Assembly (NCBI GenBank): GCA_028583415.1
Contig: CM053267.1
Coordinates: 44,690,834 to 44,754,833 of the forward strand
Direction of reading: 5' to 3'
From: Protea cynaroides
Taxonomy: Eukaryota; Streptophyta; Magnoliopsida; Proteales; Proteaceae
Length of the DNA stretch: 64,000 nt
The position numbers and the translations under genes were made by a program. Shown here piece by piece: positions 33,375-47,600 of the stretch. Position 1 is the first letter of the stretch. Each line of letters begins with the position of its first letter. The notes under the pieces were generated by a model, which was not told the origin of the DNA, made no database searches, and saw only the letters and a program-made list of their open reading frames with translations.

Positions 33375-33402
33375 CAACCAACCAACCAACCAACCAACCA
33401 AG
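33375..33402. repeat. (CAAC)n microsatellite in the C2H2 3' UTR
   Basis: About seven CAAC units; a (GGTTG)-containing stretch at 33350-33370 could pair with it in RNA. Confidence 0.93.
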
Positions 33403-34980
33403 GAGGAATAGGAATGTCCAACATTTGCTTTTCTTTTTTTTCTTTTTTCTTATCTCAGATGAAAGATTAAGAATACTTTTAACATAAAATTTAGATATTG
33501 ATTATCTTTTCTTTGTTGCTTCTTCGGGGATCTTGGAGGTTTTACTGCAAAATCCATGGAAAGCATTGGATAAGAGTCAGAGCAGCGAGTGAGGCCCACA
33601 CAATTGATAAGAGTCATACTAGTGTGGGATGGAAGACAACAACGAACTAACTGACGAATTGACTTCAAATTCCCATAATATATTGATTCTTATTAGGATC
33701 CGACTGAACTACTACTACTACTACTTCAAAGTTCAAACTCATAGGAAGTTCAAACTCATAGGAGGGGTCCCCCTCATAGGCTGGACTCTGGAGGGACCAT
33801 CTACTCAATTTTATTGTATATTATGTTAGACTAGGACACTCTTTTTTTCAACTTAGAAACGGTATATGAATTAAATTATTTTATTTTCTTTTATTTTACT
33901 CCTCAATATTTTACATATTAAACATTAATTTACAAAAACAAAATGATGCTTCTTTTGAATCACTGTGTGTCATCACTCACAAAAACAATATACAAATGGT
34001 AACATGTTACTATATTCATCTAACATCTAAGACCTAGATGTGGTTGCCTTTACCATGAACTTCGTAATAATATATATATAATGGCTAAGATGTGAAAATC
34101 AACCGTTTTGTTGACAAAGTCTCTTGACCTCTAGAGAGCAACCTCTTTTGATACAATTTCCACCTTTCTCATGCCATCATGGATCCCTCCTACATGTCTT
34201 TCCCCTAAACCCCCCCCCCAAAAAAAGAAAAAAGAAAAAGAAAAAATCTTGTAAGTAGCCTCCCCACCACTACTACTGCACTCTACAGTCTAAAGTGTAC
34301 AGTCTACAGTACCATATGGTACTTGTAATGATGCAGTTTTACACCAGTACTACATGGTACTTGTAATGATGCAGTTTTAATTATCTCTGTTTAAACATAA
34401 AATACAAGTATTACAACACAACTTAGAAACCCTAGCTAGCTCATAATCAAATTACTGCCTCTTTTGGTTTTCATTTCACATGTATATCTTAAAGGCTGAT
34501 TAAATGCTCATACATACGATCATTCATTCGTTTAACTTTTCAGCCATTTCATCGTGTAGACCGTAGGGCTACCTACAGATATTCCTCTATTTAATTACAC
34601 TAAAAAATTTGAGAAGGTTCGACCACCCTCAACCGAACCAAACCAAACCCAACCCTGATTATATATGTCAACCTTCAGTGGGCAAGAGAGAGAGAGAGAG
34701 GTACCATCGAGTGAAAGGTACAAGGAATTGGAAATGTGGATCAGGATGAACTGCCTGCAAATGGTGTACTTCTTGAATACAGAAACCTGGGAAAAGTGGC
34801 CTCGGGACTTCTTTGCTTAGCTCTCTACTATGGATGACTGTATAATTATACACTTTGAACAACCATCTTGTACAACCATCACATAGCTAGGAGATCTAAA
34901 GAGGAGGATCATATTCACATAATGAGTATTTGATGTTTGCAACCATATTTAATTTAGCTTCACCCAAAAAAAATAAAAAT

Positions 34981-34984
<4 letters not shown>

Positions 34985-35069
<85 letters not shown>
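34985..35069. repeat. (AT)42 microsatellite
   Basis: Perfect AT alternation over about 85 bp. Confidence 0.96.
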
Positions 35070-35073
<4 letters not shown>

Positions 35074-35662
35074 CTTTAGTACTTTAATCTAAGCTGCTTC
35101 CGGCATCTAAAAAATAAAAAATGAGAATGTGTAATTTTGAATGAATGAGCCAACATGATTTCGAGGAAAGAATTTTGCAACCAGTAAGCACTCAGTCCTA
35201 CGTAGTTTTAGTGCTCAAGGGAAAAAAACCAGATATATACCAGTGATGAACTTATTCATTCATCAGGAGACACACTAGTGAATGTGTATACATTCACAGA
35301 ATTCAAATCGTCTCCTCCCAGGGGTTTGGGAAACAACCTGCATGACGGACGACATCTTTACATTACTGGAGCCCTGTACAGCTTTTATCATGTGTTAAAA
35401 AAAAAGTTGAAAAAAAAAAAACAAACAAACAACTAATGATCTCAATTCTTTGTAATAGGGCAGATAGGAAATCAATCCATATGAAATTGAAACGAGAAGA
35501 AATTAACTAAATAAAAACCATCGGGACACAAGAGAGGTAACTTATTCATGATTCATGATTCGGAAGGAGGGGCAGGAAATTGTTTATCTAGACTCTAGAA
35601 ACTTTAACATTCAAATTTTCCTCATGATAGAGACTACAAAACGGAGTTCTTGTCAGCAAACT

Positions 35663-38600
35663 TTAAGTGGGTACAAACCCCGAAGAATGGGGCAACAGCA
35701 GCAAGAGAAATATCCCTAAGGCTACAAACAGCAAAATCAACTGGATAAGAAAGCAAAATGTAAGCTTACAAACCCCATTCTGCATCCCCAAAACCTCTTC
35801 GATCCCCAGCAACTTCCCACATGATGCCTCTAACTCCTCTGCCTGACTCTTCAAAAACATAGCATTACTTTCTGCATCTCTGAGCTTTTGTAGCATCTGG
35901 GTTTGCTCTCCAACCAAAGACTTCTGTTCCTCAATGAGTGAGATACGGTCGGCAGAAGCAACTTTCAAATTCTCGGTTGATCTAGTGATCACCAGATACT
36001 CGACTTCAGCTTCCATCTTCTGCTTAATCAGATCCTCAAGCTCAACCTCTATCTGTCTAAATTCCCGCGGAGACTTTAGAATTCTACCAGATTCTTCTTT
36101 CAATGACTCACCTATATTTTCCTTTGCCTTGAGGACAGCTGATGCCCCTTCAGGATTGCTCTCAGCATGACTAATGCTCTGTTCTAGTTCAATTGACTGA
36201 GCTTCCAGTGGCAAACTGCTTGGTTTAATCTCCTCAAAACACAAAGGGCCAGATGAATTGAGTTCACAGGTTTCTGGGTCAACAGAAGCAAACCCTGCTG
36301 GGGAGCGATGACTAGGAACAGACTCATCAGCCAAGAAAACATTTTCCCACCCGATCTCTACAAACTTTTCTATTTCTGCAAAAAGTCACAAAATTCCATA
36401 AACAAAATCCTTTGGAAACAGTCCATAGTAGCAAGGAGTGTAGAGACACGGAATATTTAATTAGAAACAACATAAGAAAGTATACGAGTGATAAAAACAA
36501 GTGCTTGAAAAACAAATGCCCTTGTAGGCAACTACCCTTCAGATGCATTTGCTAGTCCATGCCTGTCCTTCCACTGACATAACTTGAACCAAAGAATCCA
36601 GACTCAATCACTCAACCGAAGTAGGTCAATGGCAGATGGTCTCACAAATAGTTAATATTTGTCAAAGAAGAGGAGCAGCAAAACATAGTTAAGGCAGCTA
36701 GTCAACTACTAGTTCTGGAGAGGACTACAAATTACACGGGCTAAGCCAGATTGTAGCATGAGACATAAGAAATCTCATGCGTCAAGAAGCATTGGAGTTT
36801 TTCCAAAGAAACCTAGAGAAAGAGAGGTCTGAAAATTATTGGGCAAATAACCAAGAAAAATCACCTTTTGAGGTTGCTGGCTTTTGGAAAACTAAACCAA
36901 TTGGCTCTTCTTGATTAAAACATGTCCATGTACGATTACTCTGATTGCCCCTCTATCACAAGAACGGCAGACACGGCCTTTCCTTTTTTAAGTAAGGAGG
37001 AAGTGAAAGGTCCAGCACACTTCATACCCTAATGGTTATTTTCTTCGCCGGGGGAAGAGATCACACACACTAAAACATGTCATCTAAAATAAGGCTCTAA
37101 GCTGGTAGACAAATACACAAAAGGATTTATAACAGCTATAAATTCAAAGCTTGGTGCAAGAAAAATAAAAATACAAGTGAAGCTTCAATACGATATATAC
37201 TTAAAAGGGAAACTTGCTACTTAGGAGTTGCCTGAGGTATATCAGCAAGCAATCAAAACCTAGCACAGCAATAAGTTTTTGGTCGTCCAAAGATGTTAAA
37301 ATACGTTTGTAGTGGCTGTTTTTTTCTCTTTGTTGTCTCCAATACGTTTGTAGTGGCTGTTTTCTTCTCTTTGTTGTCTTCTTCAAGTTGTCTCCAAGAT
37401 GTTAAAAATGAATCTGTCGTGTAGTGGCTGTTTTCTTCTCTTTGTTGGGACTTAGTTATGTTGTAACCTAGTCCCAGTTGTTATTGTTGTTGTTGTTATC
37501 TTTTGTTGTCTTGTCTAGGTCTCTCGTGAGGGCTCAGCTTGTTGTGTTCGTTTTTGGATCAACGATCTATCCACTTATCCCAAAAAAAATTAAAAAAAAT
37601 TTTTGGTCAACTAAGACATCCATGCTTTCAAGCAAGGGGGACTTTCTAAAATTCGACTTGCAAAGAAACCTCCATGATCCCAATAATTCCTGTACTTTTT
37701 AATCAATCAATATTCAATAATGGAGGCTGCAAAAAGGAGGTTTCTGATGTGGATGCCTATGAAACTAACAAGGCGAAGCTCCTAGGAGAGATTAGGCAAC
37801 AGTATCATACCCAAGGTTTTAAGTATTGGTATCAGGTATCATATCGGAGAGGCGATTTAAAGAGACGTATAATATTGTATAAAAAATTCACAAGATATGC
37901 TAAGATACGGGCAAGATACACATGGAAGTGCTTATGGAAGAAGCAAAATACAAGTTTGAAGCATAAAACACCACAAAGAAGTAGTAATTAGGTCCAATCA
38001 TAGGATGATAGATGGTTGGACCTAATATCCGCCATGTAGCAGGTCATTTAGGACCCAAATTTTGTTTACAAATATGCCAATACTCTGATTTACCAGTTAA
38101 TTCTAAATTCATTCAGAGTTGGCCATGTTTGGGTCACCTCTACATGCACTCCCCTCCACATGGCCAAGTCTGCCAGATGTGTTCACATACATTCCACATC
38201 AGATACATAAATACAGCATAAAGGAATGTAAAGCAAGACACAAGATATACATGGTTCAGCAGCACCCACTGCCTACATCCATGGTGCAAATGGTCACTGG
38301 ACTACAACCCAAATCTGACTTTGGTATAATGCACAATATAGCGGCCACAGCCACTGCCGGGAACACCAACCACCAATTCTTCCGCACCGACAGAAATGAG
38401 CTACAACCCCTATGCTCAAACCGCACCCACGGTGAGCTCACAACATGCAATAATGGGCTTACATAGATTGCCCCAATAACAAGCTTATGGCATACAACAT
38501 GCGTATCCTATACCCACATGGATTAAGATGTTACAACTTACAATAAAAATATGCCCAAACCCTACAATCCCAAATACATGGAGAACTTCGGGTGGAGAGA

Positions 38601-41600
38601 TTACCATCGTGAAGTTCCCAAATAGTTGTGTAACTTGCAACCCTTCTCTTCCCTCTTCTTCTTCTCTTCTCTTCTCTTCTCTTCCTCCCTTTTCTCCTCC
38701 CCTCTATCCTAGGATTCTCAAGATGCACAATGAGAGATACCAAAAACGTAAAAGGCAGCCCCCTTTTAAACCCCTCAAAAGCAATTCACTAACTAGGGCA
38801 TTTAAATAGTTTTCCATTTGATCGTTCAACCAAATGATCAAGTCATCGACCAACTTGACAGGTTGCTCTCAGGGAAGAATACCGGATGTTGCCTCGGTTG
38901 ACCATTCAAAACTGGTCGACCGAAGTCATCGACCAACTCTTCTGGGAGCTCTCGGGAAGTATCGACCATTCACCATCAGTTGACCAAACCATCAGCCGAC
39001 TCTACAGAGTGCCCTCGGGAAGCACTTTGGTTGTTCATCAGTCGTCAGAAGCCATCGACCGTTTCTTCAATCAACCGAACCATTGGCTGTTTGATCGACC
39101 GTTCGCCTATTTTGAAGCCTGCAATACTTGTCTTCTTCCCCAGTGTTCTCCATTCTCCATCTACCTTCTTGCAGACTTCCATGGCACTTCCTTGGCTGTT
39201 CTTCTAGCTGAATTTTAACATCCCTTGTGGTGCTTACTCCAAGTCATGCAATGACTCCAACACATAGCTCAACATTTACATCCAATTAGATTGAGCCAAA
39301 ATAAAATAAACAAATAGAAGCATGCATTCATTTACATGTATCATTTAGCACTAATTATAATTAATTATCTTCAATTTTCAGGAGATTGTTTCTTTTTCTT
39401 TTGGTCCCATTTGTTGCATGTAAAAGTGGCACAGAAAAAGCTTGCCCACATAAACATTTTACATGGCAAATTGCAAAACAGATCCTAATGTTGGCCAAAA
39501 ATAGGACTGACCATCAAAGGCTGCTACAAAATAGCATCCGAGGTCATCCTAATGAAAATGTGTATGAAACATGTTAAAAGCAGTCTGCTTATTCATGGGA
39601 ATACAATTAGGGATTGGTTCTGTATCTCTTCAGCTCCTTAATTCGAAACAATTAGCTTCTCCAGTTATTCTCATTGGCTTCCAGCTTGTATTCATGAGAC
39701 TTCATCAAGCTTTCTCCATAGCAAAATATGGGGTAGTTGTTCTTCACACTTATATTTCAGACACCTATTGGACTGAATGTTGAAAATTGAGGAAAACAGA
39801 GAAAATAAATGGGAATACTGAGATCAAATTGAGTATTATGCCTTTAAAATAGAGGGAATTAGGTACCTAAAATTTAAATTGGATGTTCAGCTTAAGGAGT
39901 TTTAAACAAATACCTTCTGGATATAGCATCTTGCAGTTCGAAAAATTGGAGAACAAGGATGAGAGCTCGGAATCATTGGCTGTGTGGTCATTGGACTGGG
40001 ATTTTCCATAGGTTTATAAAAATGATTAATGTCATTTTGGGCTTTAAAAAAACAAAGGAAAGAATTAATAATTGACGAATACAATAAATTAAACGGAAGA
40101 AAAGATTCCATTTTAAGAACTATAAAAGTTCACTAACAGAGGCAAAAAAGTGATTTTTTCAAGTGGTCAATTTGATTGGCCTGCCCCGGTGGGCTCCAAA
40201 TTGAAAGCCCTATATTCTTCCTTTGCCGGCCAGCAGCTGAGAGAAGTATACAACTCGTGTAGTATACTGAATTTATTCCGCCCGCCACTAATTCGGAACT
40301 TAATTTGAAAGCCATATTTCGACCCGGACGTTTTTGGGATGCCCCTAATAACCAACGAATGGCAAGTGCTTTTCCTTGTGACAACGTCAATGCCGAAGAC
40401 CTTCCATGCTCTTCCCCTTGAAAGCCCTATATTATTACTTCACCGGCCAGCGGCTGAGAGAAGTTTACTACTCATGTAGTATACTGAATTCATCCCGCCC
40501 GCCATCAACTTCAATGCCAAAGACCTTCCATGCTCCCCCCAAAAAAAAAAAAAAAAAAAACCTTCCTACCAAGGCCCAAAAATCCTTTCACACCTGCTTG
40601 CAACATGTGGCTGAATATATAAGGAAGTTCAAACAACTTGGACAAATCCATCCTGTATCTGTTATTTGCCAGCTTTACCGCTTGTCTTATTCACCGTTTG
40701 CTTTAGCGGGTGATTTATGTCTGGTCCTTTGGAGTTGCCTGACCTGGGTTGATGCCGCTTCGGAACGGCCTTTTTTCGACGGGGCCTTCACTCATTGATA
40801 TAGTGAGGTCACTCTGCTCCTATCCTCACGGGCCTCTAATCCACTTAGCTTCACTACCTAGGAGCAGAGGAGACAGTTAGGATAACGAACTTGAAAAGCG
40901 GAACCCGAGTAGTCGGACATTCCCTGGGAAAGCCTCACATCCTGGTGGTTGGCATAACACTAATGACATTGTCGATATGCCACCGCCTATTTACTAAGAT
41001 CATCATAGATTATTAATGTGTGCATTCCATTATCACGGAAATATTCCTACGACCACTCTCTCCCAATGGTCGAGCTGCTCTACGACCACCTGATTTACAA
41101 CCAGCCTGTGATTGTCATGCTTGTCGCTTCTCGAATATAAAAAAGTATCATTTTTCTTTTGGGAACATGACCAACCAGAAATTAAAATGTTCGCGATTCT
41201 TCATCCACGGATGCGGAAAACGCTCCAGTTTTCCATTCTCACGAATTGAAACTTAAACCATCGTGTTCTGCCTTTCACAAATCTTGCCTTTCAACCTTCC
41301 CGTTCCTTTCATTTAGAAAGATATCATATTTTGTTAAGGGAATAAAATATTAGAATATGGAATCAATCCAATGGTTGGAATCCAAGTTCTAGCATCCTAC
41401 TTGGGCTAGGATTTCTAAAACTGAGAATCGATACCAAAATTATGTAGACTGATCTCAGATTAGTCAAAAAAACTCAAATCAGCAAACAGATCTGGAAGAT
41501 TTTGATGAAAGAGAATTAGTATAGCAGGATCGATTCAAACTAGTAACTAAACTTAGGTGGTAATGTGAAACCGATACCCAAAAGGAGTCCCAATCTGAAA

Positions 41601-44600
41601 CTGATGTGCAGGAACTGAATAAACAGCAGGAACTAGTAACCGAATGCAGAAAAATAGCAGAATATTGATTTCAAATAGAATCCAGACTGAGAGTAACTAA
41701 AGAATCAGATCTAAAACCGAGTATATGAAGGAATTTATTTCAAGTAGGAAACTAGTAATCCATTATAGAAATATTTGGCCTATTATTAGAATGGTGGCAA
41801 CGATAACTGGGAGATAACTGAACTGCAAACAGAATTTAAACAGTTTGATGGAGAGACGAGAGAAGAAGAACTAAAGAGAGAGACCAGACTTCCCACCTGG
41901 AATTAAGTTGGAATCCCACCAAGGTTCTGCTGTTTCCCACATGTGTTCTGAATCTCACAGAAAATAGGATAAAGAGCCAACATTCATTCATACTAAAACT
42001 CTAACTAGTTTATCTAACAAACTAATCTCTTATTCATAACTTCTAACATATTTTAAGCCCATTAAAGTCGCCCATTACACTGAAAATCTATTGGACTTAC
42101 CCAAAATAAAATAAAAAAATAAAAAAAGGCCATTGGACCAAAGACCAACATATATCAAACCCCAACCCCCCAAGGCTTATTCCACTAAAAGAAACCCAAT
42201 TATGTGACTTGCCTGCATCAATGGGTCACTGAGAAATAAGAACAGTCCACAAGAAATCAAAGGAACTATCCTACACTACATGCACATGGTTAACTCCCTT
42301 CTAAGATAAAGTGAAATAACATATTCACCCACAAAACAACAAAGTTACGTAACCATCTAAAAACCAAAGAACTTAGGCTAGACTGTTTAACTCATATATG
42401 GCCTGCTAATTGTTTTCCTCCAGGTCCAAGTCAAGAAGGCCGATATCTGGGCCAGATTATGTTGACCCTACACCTCATAGTAGCTGGGATTTGTTAAGTC
42501 ATTCAATCCCTACTACATCACAAGAATACAAGGCTCAAATCAGACACTGATATACATAATCTGACACGTAAAGCCACATAAGATGGACCTTCATTCAAAT
42601 CTCACTTTCCATTGTGGCAACAGAATGCCACAGTTTATTTTGGCCAGAATTAATGGTGGTTTTTCATTTCGCGGCAAGGAGACCCAGGATCCTAAGCAGT
42701 TTTCCTGGTCAACTACACTAGTTTAAAGAATTCAAAGTTGAAATTTTTAAGGTCATGGATCAGACCAGTATTCTACAGTCCCATACCACCTGATGTGGTC
42801 CTACACACACCATATTTTAAAGGTTCACCAAGCTAGCTTTGTGCCACACCCATCCCTAAAGGCTTCAGAGGAGTTCGTGAACTTTTGGCCAACCAACCTG
42901 ATGCAGTCCAAGAAGCAACTAGCCCAAGGTGCCCACACTGTTCACGTGGTACTGTTCACGTGAACAGTACCAACAGCATTAGTTATGACTCTTTTTATTA
43001 GTTTCCTAATTTTAAGTTTACTTATTTCTATTGTTTAGTTTTCTAAAAATTAGGCTAGTTAGTTTAGAAATCTTAGTTGCTTGGAGACTAAGACTTGCCT
43101 AAAATCGAGTTTCCTAATTCCAGTTTTTAGAAACTTTCATATTTCTATGTTTTAGAAACTTCCTAAGTTATAAAGGAGGTTTAGCTTTTCCAAATTTCAT
43201 TCTTTCCTATTTTATTTGTAATGTTTCAAAGCTATAAATAAAGAGAATGCAGGCTGGCTGCAGTAGAGAGAATTTTCCAGAAAAAAAAGAGAGTGAAACT
43301 CCTATTTTCTGGTTGAGTCTCCAAGGTTGTGAGACTCAACCGAACTCTATTTTCTTTGTTCATTTGCATTCAATACTCCTATTTTGTTCTTTGTTGCTGG
43401 TTATATGTGAAACACTCAGCACCAATTAGAGGAAGTAAAACAAAATCAGCAGCCGACATCCTTTTGAACTTGCCCAGGTTTTGGCGGTACCAGGTACAGC
43501 AAGGTTACAAAGCTCATAGCTCCTTCAATTCTTTTCGGATCATTCTCAGATTTTGAAGGGTGTTCATAACTATTATAAATGCCATTCAACCCAAGTTTCA
43601 TCAATTTCTAATGGTCGGATTTCCAGATAAGAATTTTTTTCTATTACTTTTCTCTGCAGATTTTTGTGTTGGACTGAATTAAGATCCTATAGCAAAGAGG
43701 GCTTGTTAATTTGAGATGTCTTAACCTCTTTGCCATTAATTGGTATCAGAGCATGGCTGAGGAGAGTTCTACCTCTCCTAATCAATCCAATAATCTCAAT
43801 GACCTTGTTAATTTGGTTCTCCAACGATTGACCAAATTGAATGCCAAGTTAGACAGTATGGATGGAAGAATAAGTAATTTGGAGGAACGGGATAATCCTA
43901 GGCCGGCCAGACTAGAAGCCCCTAGAAGAGAAATTCCCATAGCCAACCTAATGACAAGGCGTGTTCCTAGGGCTCCCCAAAGAGTCCCTAGAGAAGAATA
44001 CCAAGACCCACCCTATGAAGATTATGATGACAATCAACCTATTCGGTATCAAACCCATAAGGTGCGAATGGACCTCAAGGAGTTTCATGGGAGGCAAGAC
44101 CCTGAAGCCTTTCAAGATTGGTTGAATGCTCTAGATGACTACTTTGATTGGTTTAGCCTTCCCGAACCTAGAAAGCTACAATTGGCCCGCTCCAAACTAG
44201 TGGGGGGTGCTCGTGATTGGTGGCGTAACTATGAATATAGTCTCATGAGGAGTCGTAGAGAACCCACTACTTGGGAGGAGATGAAGGAAGAATTGAAAGA
44301 AAAATATTTGCCACGATCCGTCCAAAGAAGGTTGCATGACCAGCTGAATAATCTTCGACAAGACACTATGAGTATGGAAGATTATGTCTATCAGTTTGAT
44401 CAATTGTGTGCACGGTCAGGTTCACGAGACAATGATGATCAAATGATATCTCAGTTCCGTTTGGGATTGTGACCTGAAATTAGAGAAAAAATGGGAGTGG
44501 TTGATATTGTTAGTTTTAACGACTATGTTGATAAAGCTTTCCAAGCCGATGACCTTTTCAAGTCAACACTAAAATCCACCTCCAGTTCTTATGAATTGAA

Positions 44601-47600
44601 GCACCCTACACCAAACAGTAAAGCCATAGAGACTACATCTCATGCTACTGCAACGACTGATAAAGGTAAAACTCCAATGGTAGCAGCTACGGAGTGTGCA
44701 ATGCTATCACTGCAATGCATATGGTCACTTTGCTAGAGATTGTCCACAAAAATTAAAGGTAAACTCCTTAGTTGCTGCAATCGAGGCCAACCCAGATACA
44801 CAGGTATGTGAACCACAAAGTGATGACACTTCTGTTCCTAATACAGATGTCATGGATGATGGTGAGGATTCATATGGAATCCATATAATCAGCAGTATGG
44901 TTTTGATTGCCTCAAAAATAGATGTGGATAATTTTGATGCCTTTGCTAAAGCTCCAGGGATTGAGAAAGGTGACCAAAGGTCTGATGAAGACCACGGTAT
45001 TATGGAGACAATTGCGGAAAATGAAGAATTGAACAAGATAGTCCCTATGAATACCACGATTTCACTTGACTTTCCTCAAGATGTTGAGTATATTGACTTT
45101 GTGATGCCATCTAAATATCTTGAAAAAAGTGGACCCAAAGTGATGGATTTTCTTCCAACATTGCAAGGACAACCAAAATTTCAAAATCAGAAGACGTTGC
45201 CTACCGAACCCACTGAAATCATTCTTCATCATTATCGAACTCGTGGACAAGTTCACGAGTTCATTTTAAGTGGGGGGGAGTTGATGCAGTCCAAGAAGCA
45301 ACTAGCCCAAGGTGCCCACACTGTTCACGTGAACACTGTTCACGCGGTACTGTTCACGTGAACAATACAAACAGCATTAGTTATGACTCTTTTGATTAGT
45401 TTCCTAATTTTCAGTTTACTTATTTTCATTGTTTAGTTTCCTAAAAATTAGACTAGTTAGTTTAGAAGTCTTAGTTGCTTGGAGACTAAGACTTGCCTAA
45501 AATCGAGTTTCCTAATTCCAGTTTTTAGAAACTTTCCTATTTCTATGTTTTAGAAACTTCCTAAGTTATAAAGAAGGTTTAGCTTTTCCAAATTTCGTTC
45601 TTTTCTATTTTATTTGTAATGTTTCAAAGCTATATATAAAGAGAATGCAGGCTGGCTACAGTAGAGAGAATTTTCCAGAAAAAAAAGAGAGTGAAACTCC
45701 TATTTTCTGGTTGAGTCTCCAAGGTTGTGAGACTCAACCGAACTCTATTTTCTTTGTTCCTTTGCATTCAATACTCCTATTTTGTTCTTTGTTGCTGGTT
45801 ATATGTGAAACACTCAGCACCAATTAGAGAAAGTAAAACAAAATCAGCAGCCGACATCCTTTTGAACCTGCCCAGGTTTTGGCGGTACCAGGTACAGCAA
45901 GGTTACAAAGCTCGTAGCTCCTTCAATTCTTTTCGGATCATTCTCAGATTTTGAAGGGTGTTCATAACTATTATAAAGGCCATTCAACCCAAGTTTCATC
46001 AATTTCTGATGGTCGGATTTCCGGATAAGAATTTTTTCTATTACTTTTCTCTGCAGATTTTTGTGTTGGACTGAATTAAAATCCTATAGCAAAGAGGGCT
46101 TGTTAATTTGAGATGTCTTAACCTCTTTGCCATTACAACCCCTCGAAACTTTGCATGACAATCCCCCACCCCCAAACAAGCACATGCTGCTGCAAACATC
46201 CCCAAAAAACAAGCAGGGATAAGAATCTGTGAAAACAAAACTATTTACCCCCTTCAATTTCATACCCAAACAGATCATGCCTTTGTAAACTCTTTCCCCC
46301 CATTTAAAATCTTACAAAATACTATCATCATAGAGGATATTAGTATGTAGTACACATAGAAATGGGACAAATTAAACAAATACAAAGAAATTAATATAAT
46401 CTTAGAAAATTTAAGCAAAAAAAAAAAAAAGAAGAAGAAGAAAGAGATAAACCACATAAAAAATGGAAAACTAGATTAGTGAGCAAAAACCAAGAATACT
46501 GGTTTGCTAATGAACCACCGTTTAACCTTCTTTCTGGAAATATTTTACTTTCGTATCATAAGTTGCATTACACATCATCTAACACTGAAAACCTGAAAGC
46601 ATCAAATAAAACTTAGAGCTAAACACCGAAAAACAATAGAGCAGTGAGACTCATTCATTCACAGTTAAAGGCTCTATGATATGAAAACAGGATGAGAAGA
46701 AAGCAAAGCATTAACAAACAACAGAAAAACATCAATAACTTCAGATTCTAGAAAGGGGGAAATGGAGGAAAATGCAGTCAGAGAGGAAGACCCACCTCTT
46801 TCAAGTGATTCCTGCACCGAAAGCAGTGAATTAACTGAAATAGCCAAAGGATCCTGATCTATTGTGGGCCGATGATTATCATTTTTCTCTTCCTTCACCT
46901 CCAATGACGCATCAGCAGCTACATCATCTTGTGAAACATCTTCAACTTCTATCCCATTTTCCTTGCCATTATGCGTTTGAACTTCTTCGCTAGAATGCAT
47001 CTCACTTATATGGGCTCCATCACTGTTCTCTCCATCATAATTGGATAACTTTTTACTTTGTCTGCCATTGCTAATCTGAGAAAAACTTTCCATCTGTGCA
47101 AAAAGAGCATTAGAGCTTCTGGAGTCGGATTCCTGGCTCGAATACGAATTTTCCTCCTCAACTTTGATCCTTCCTGCTCTAGGTTTCTTACTGGTCTCAA
47201 TCCTACTCTTCCCCTGATGGACCTTGTGAACGGCACTTGATGAAGTCTTCCCACTCAGACTCTTGATCTTGCTTTTGTCTCGCGAGGAGGATGATCCTCC
47301 CATCGAAAGGGGTACATCGTACCTCAATTTGGGGGCACTGGCCGCGGTGGAAGATTTGCTACTTCGGTCCTCGCTGTTTTCAGAATCCGTACAGACGGGG
47401 AAAGCGGATCCGGCCGCCAACCTTGAATCTGAAGTGGAGCCCTTGATGGCAGAAACACTGGGAACAGGGAGGCTCTTTACAGATGAATTAGCGGACGCAA
47501 CAGATCCCTCTCTCTTGGGTTTGATCTCAGCAGATGCGTCTCGAGGTCTCGTAGGTTCAGCAACAATAGAAAGTCCCCTCTTCAAGATCCTATTGAGATC

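Larger units (their letters stand above)
33149..35662. other. Intergenic: 3' flanks of the C2H2 and WIP genes (convergent)
   Basis: The two genes converge here. Besides the tetranucleotide repeats, a 'ggtacttgtaatgatgcagtttta' segment is duplicated at about 34318-34379, and an 85-bp AT microsatellite lies at 34985-35069. No reading frame with domain features was seen. Confidence 0.6.
42899..46135 (+). mobile_element. Young gag-only LTR retrotransposon (TR-GAG type), 3.2 kb
   Basis: LTRs at 42899-43738 (840 bp) and 45282-46135 (854 bp) start TGATGCAGTCC and end TTTGCCATTA. The perfect 5-mer caacc flanks the element (42894-42898 and 46136-46140). A primer-binding site TGGTATCAGAGC lies at 43741 and a purine tract (agtgggggggag) just before 45282. 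The 1.5-kb interior encodes only a Ty3/gypsy-type Gag; there is no protease, reverse transcriptase or integrase. The LTRs look about 97% alike, so the insertion is recent and must have used another element's enzymes. It lies antisense to the WIP gene. Confidence 0.92.
36376..46795 (-). other. 10.4-kb intron of the WIP gene
   Basis: On the minus strand the donor GAAAGAG|GTGGGT is at 46796/46795 and the acceptor TTTTTGCAG|AAATAG at 36376/36375. It holds a 42-bp tandem repeat (37300-37436), a 'gtatcggtatc'-like MITE end near 37813, imperfect repeats at 38840-39110, an organelle-like GC-richer stretch (40190-41280) and a gag-only LTR element (42899-46135). 36380-37200, 39220-40130 and 41290-42890 show nothing that I recognise. 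Confidence 0.85.

Noticed and set aside
35934..36170. Plus-strand frame opposite WIP exon 2
   Set aside because: Shadow of the well-supported minus-strand coiled-coil coding sequence.
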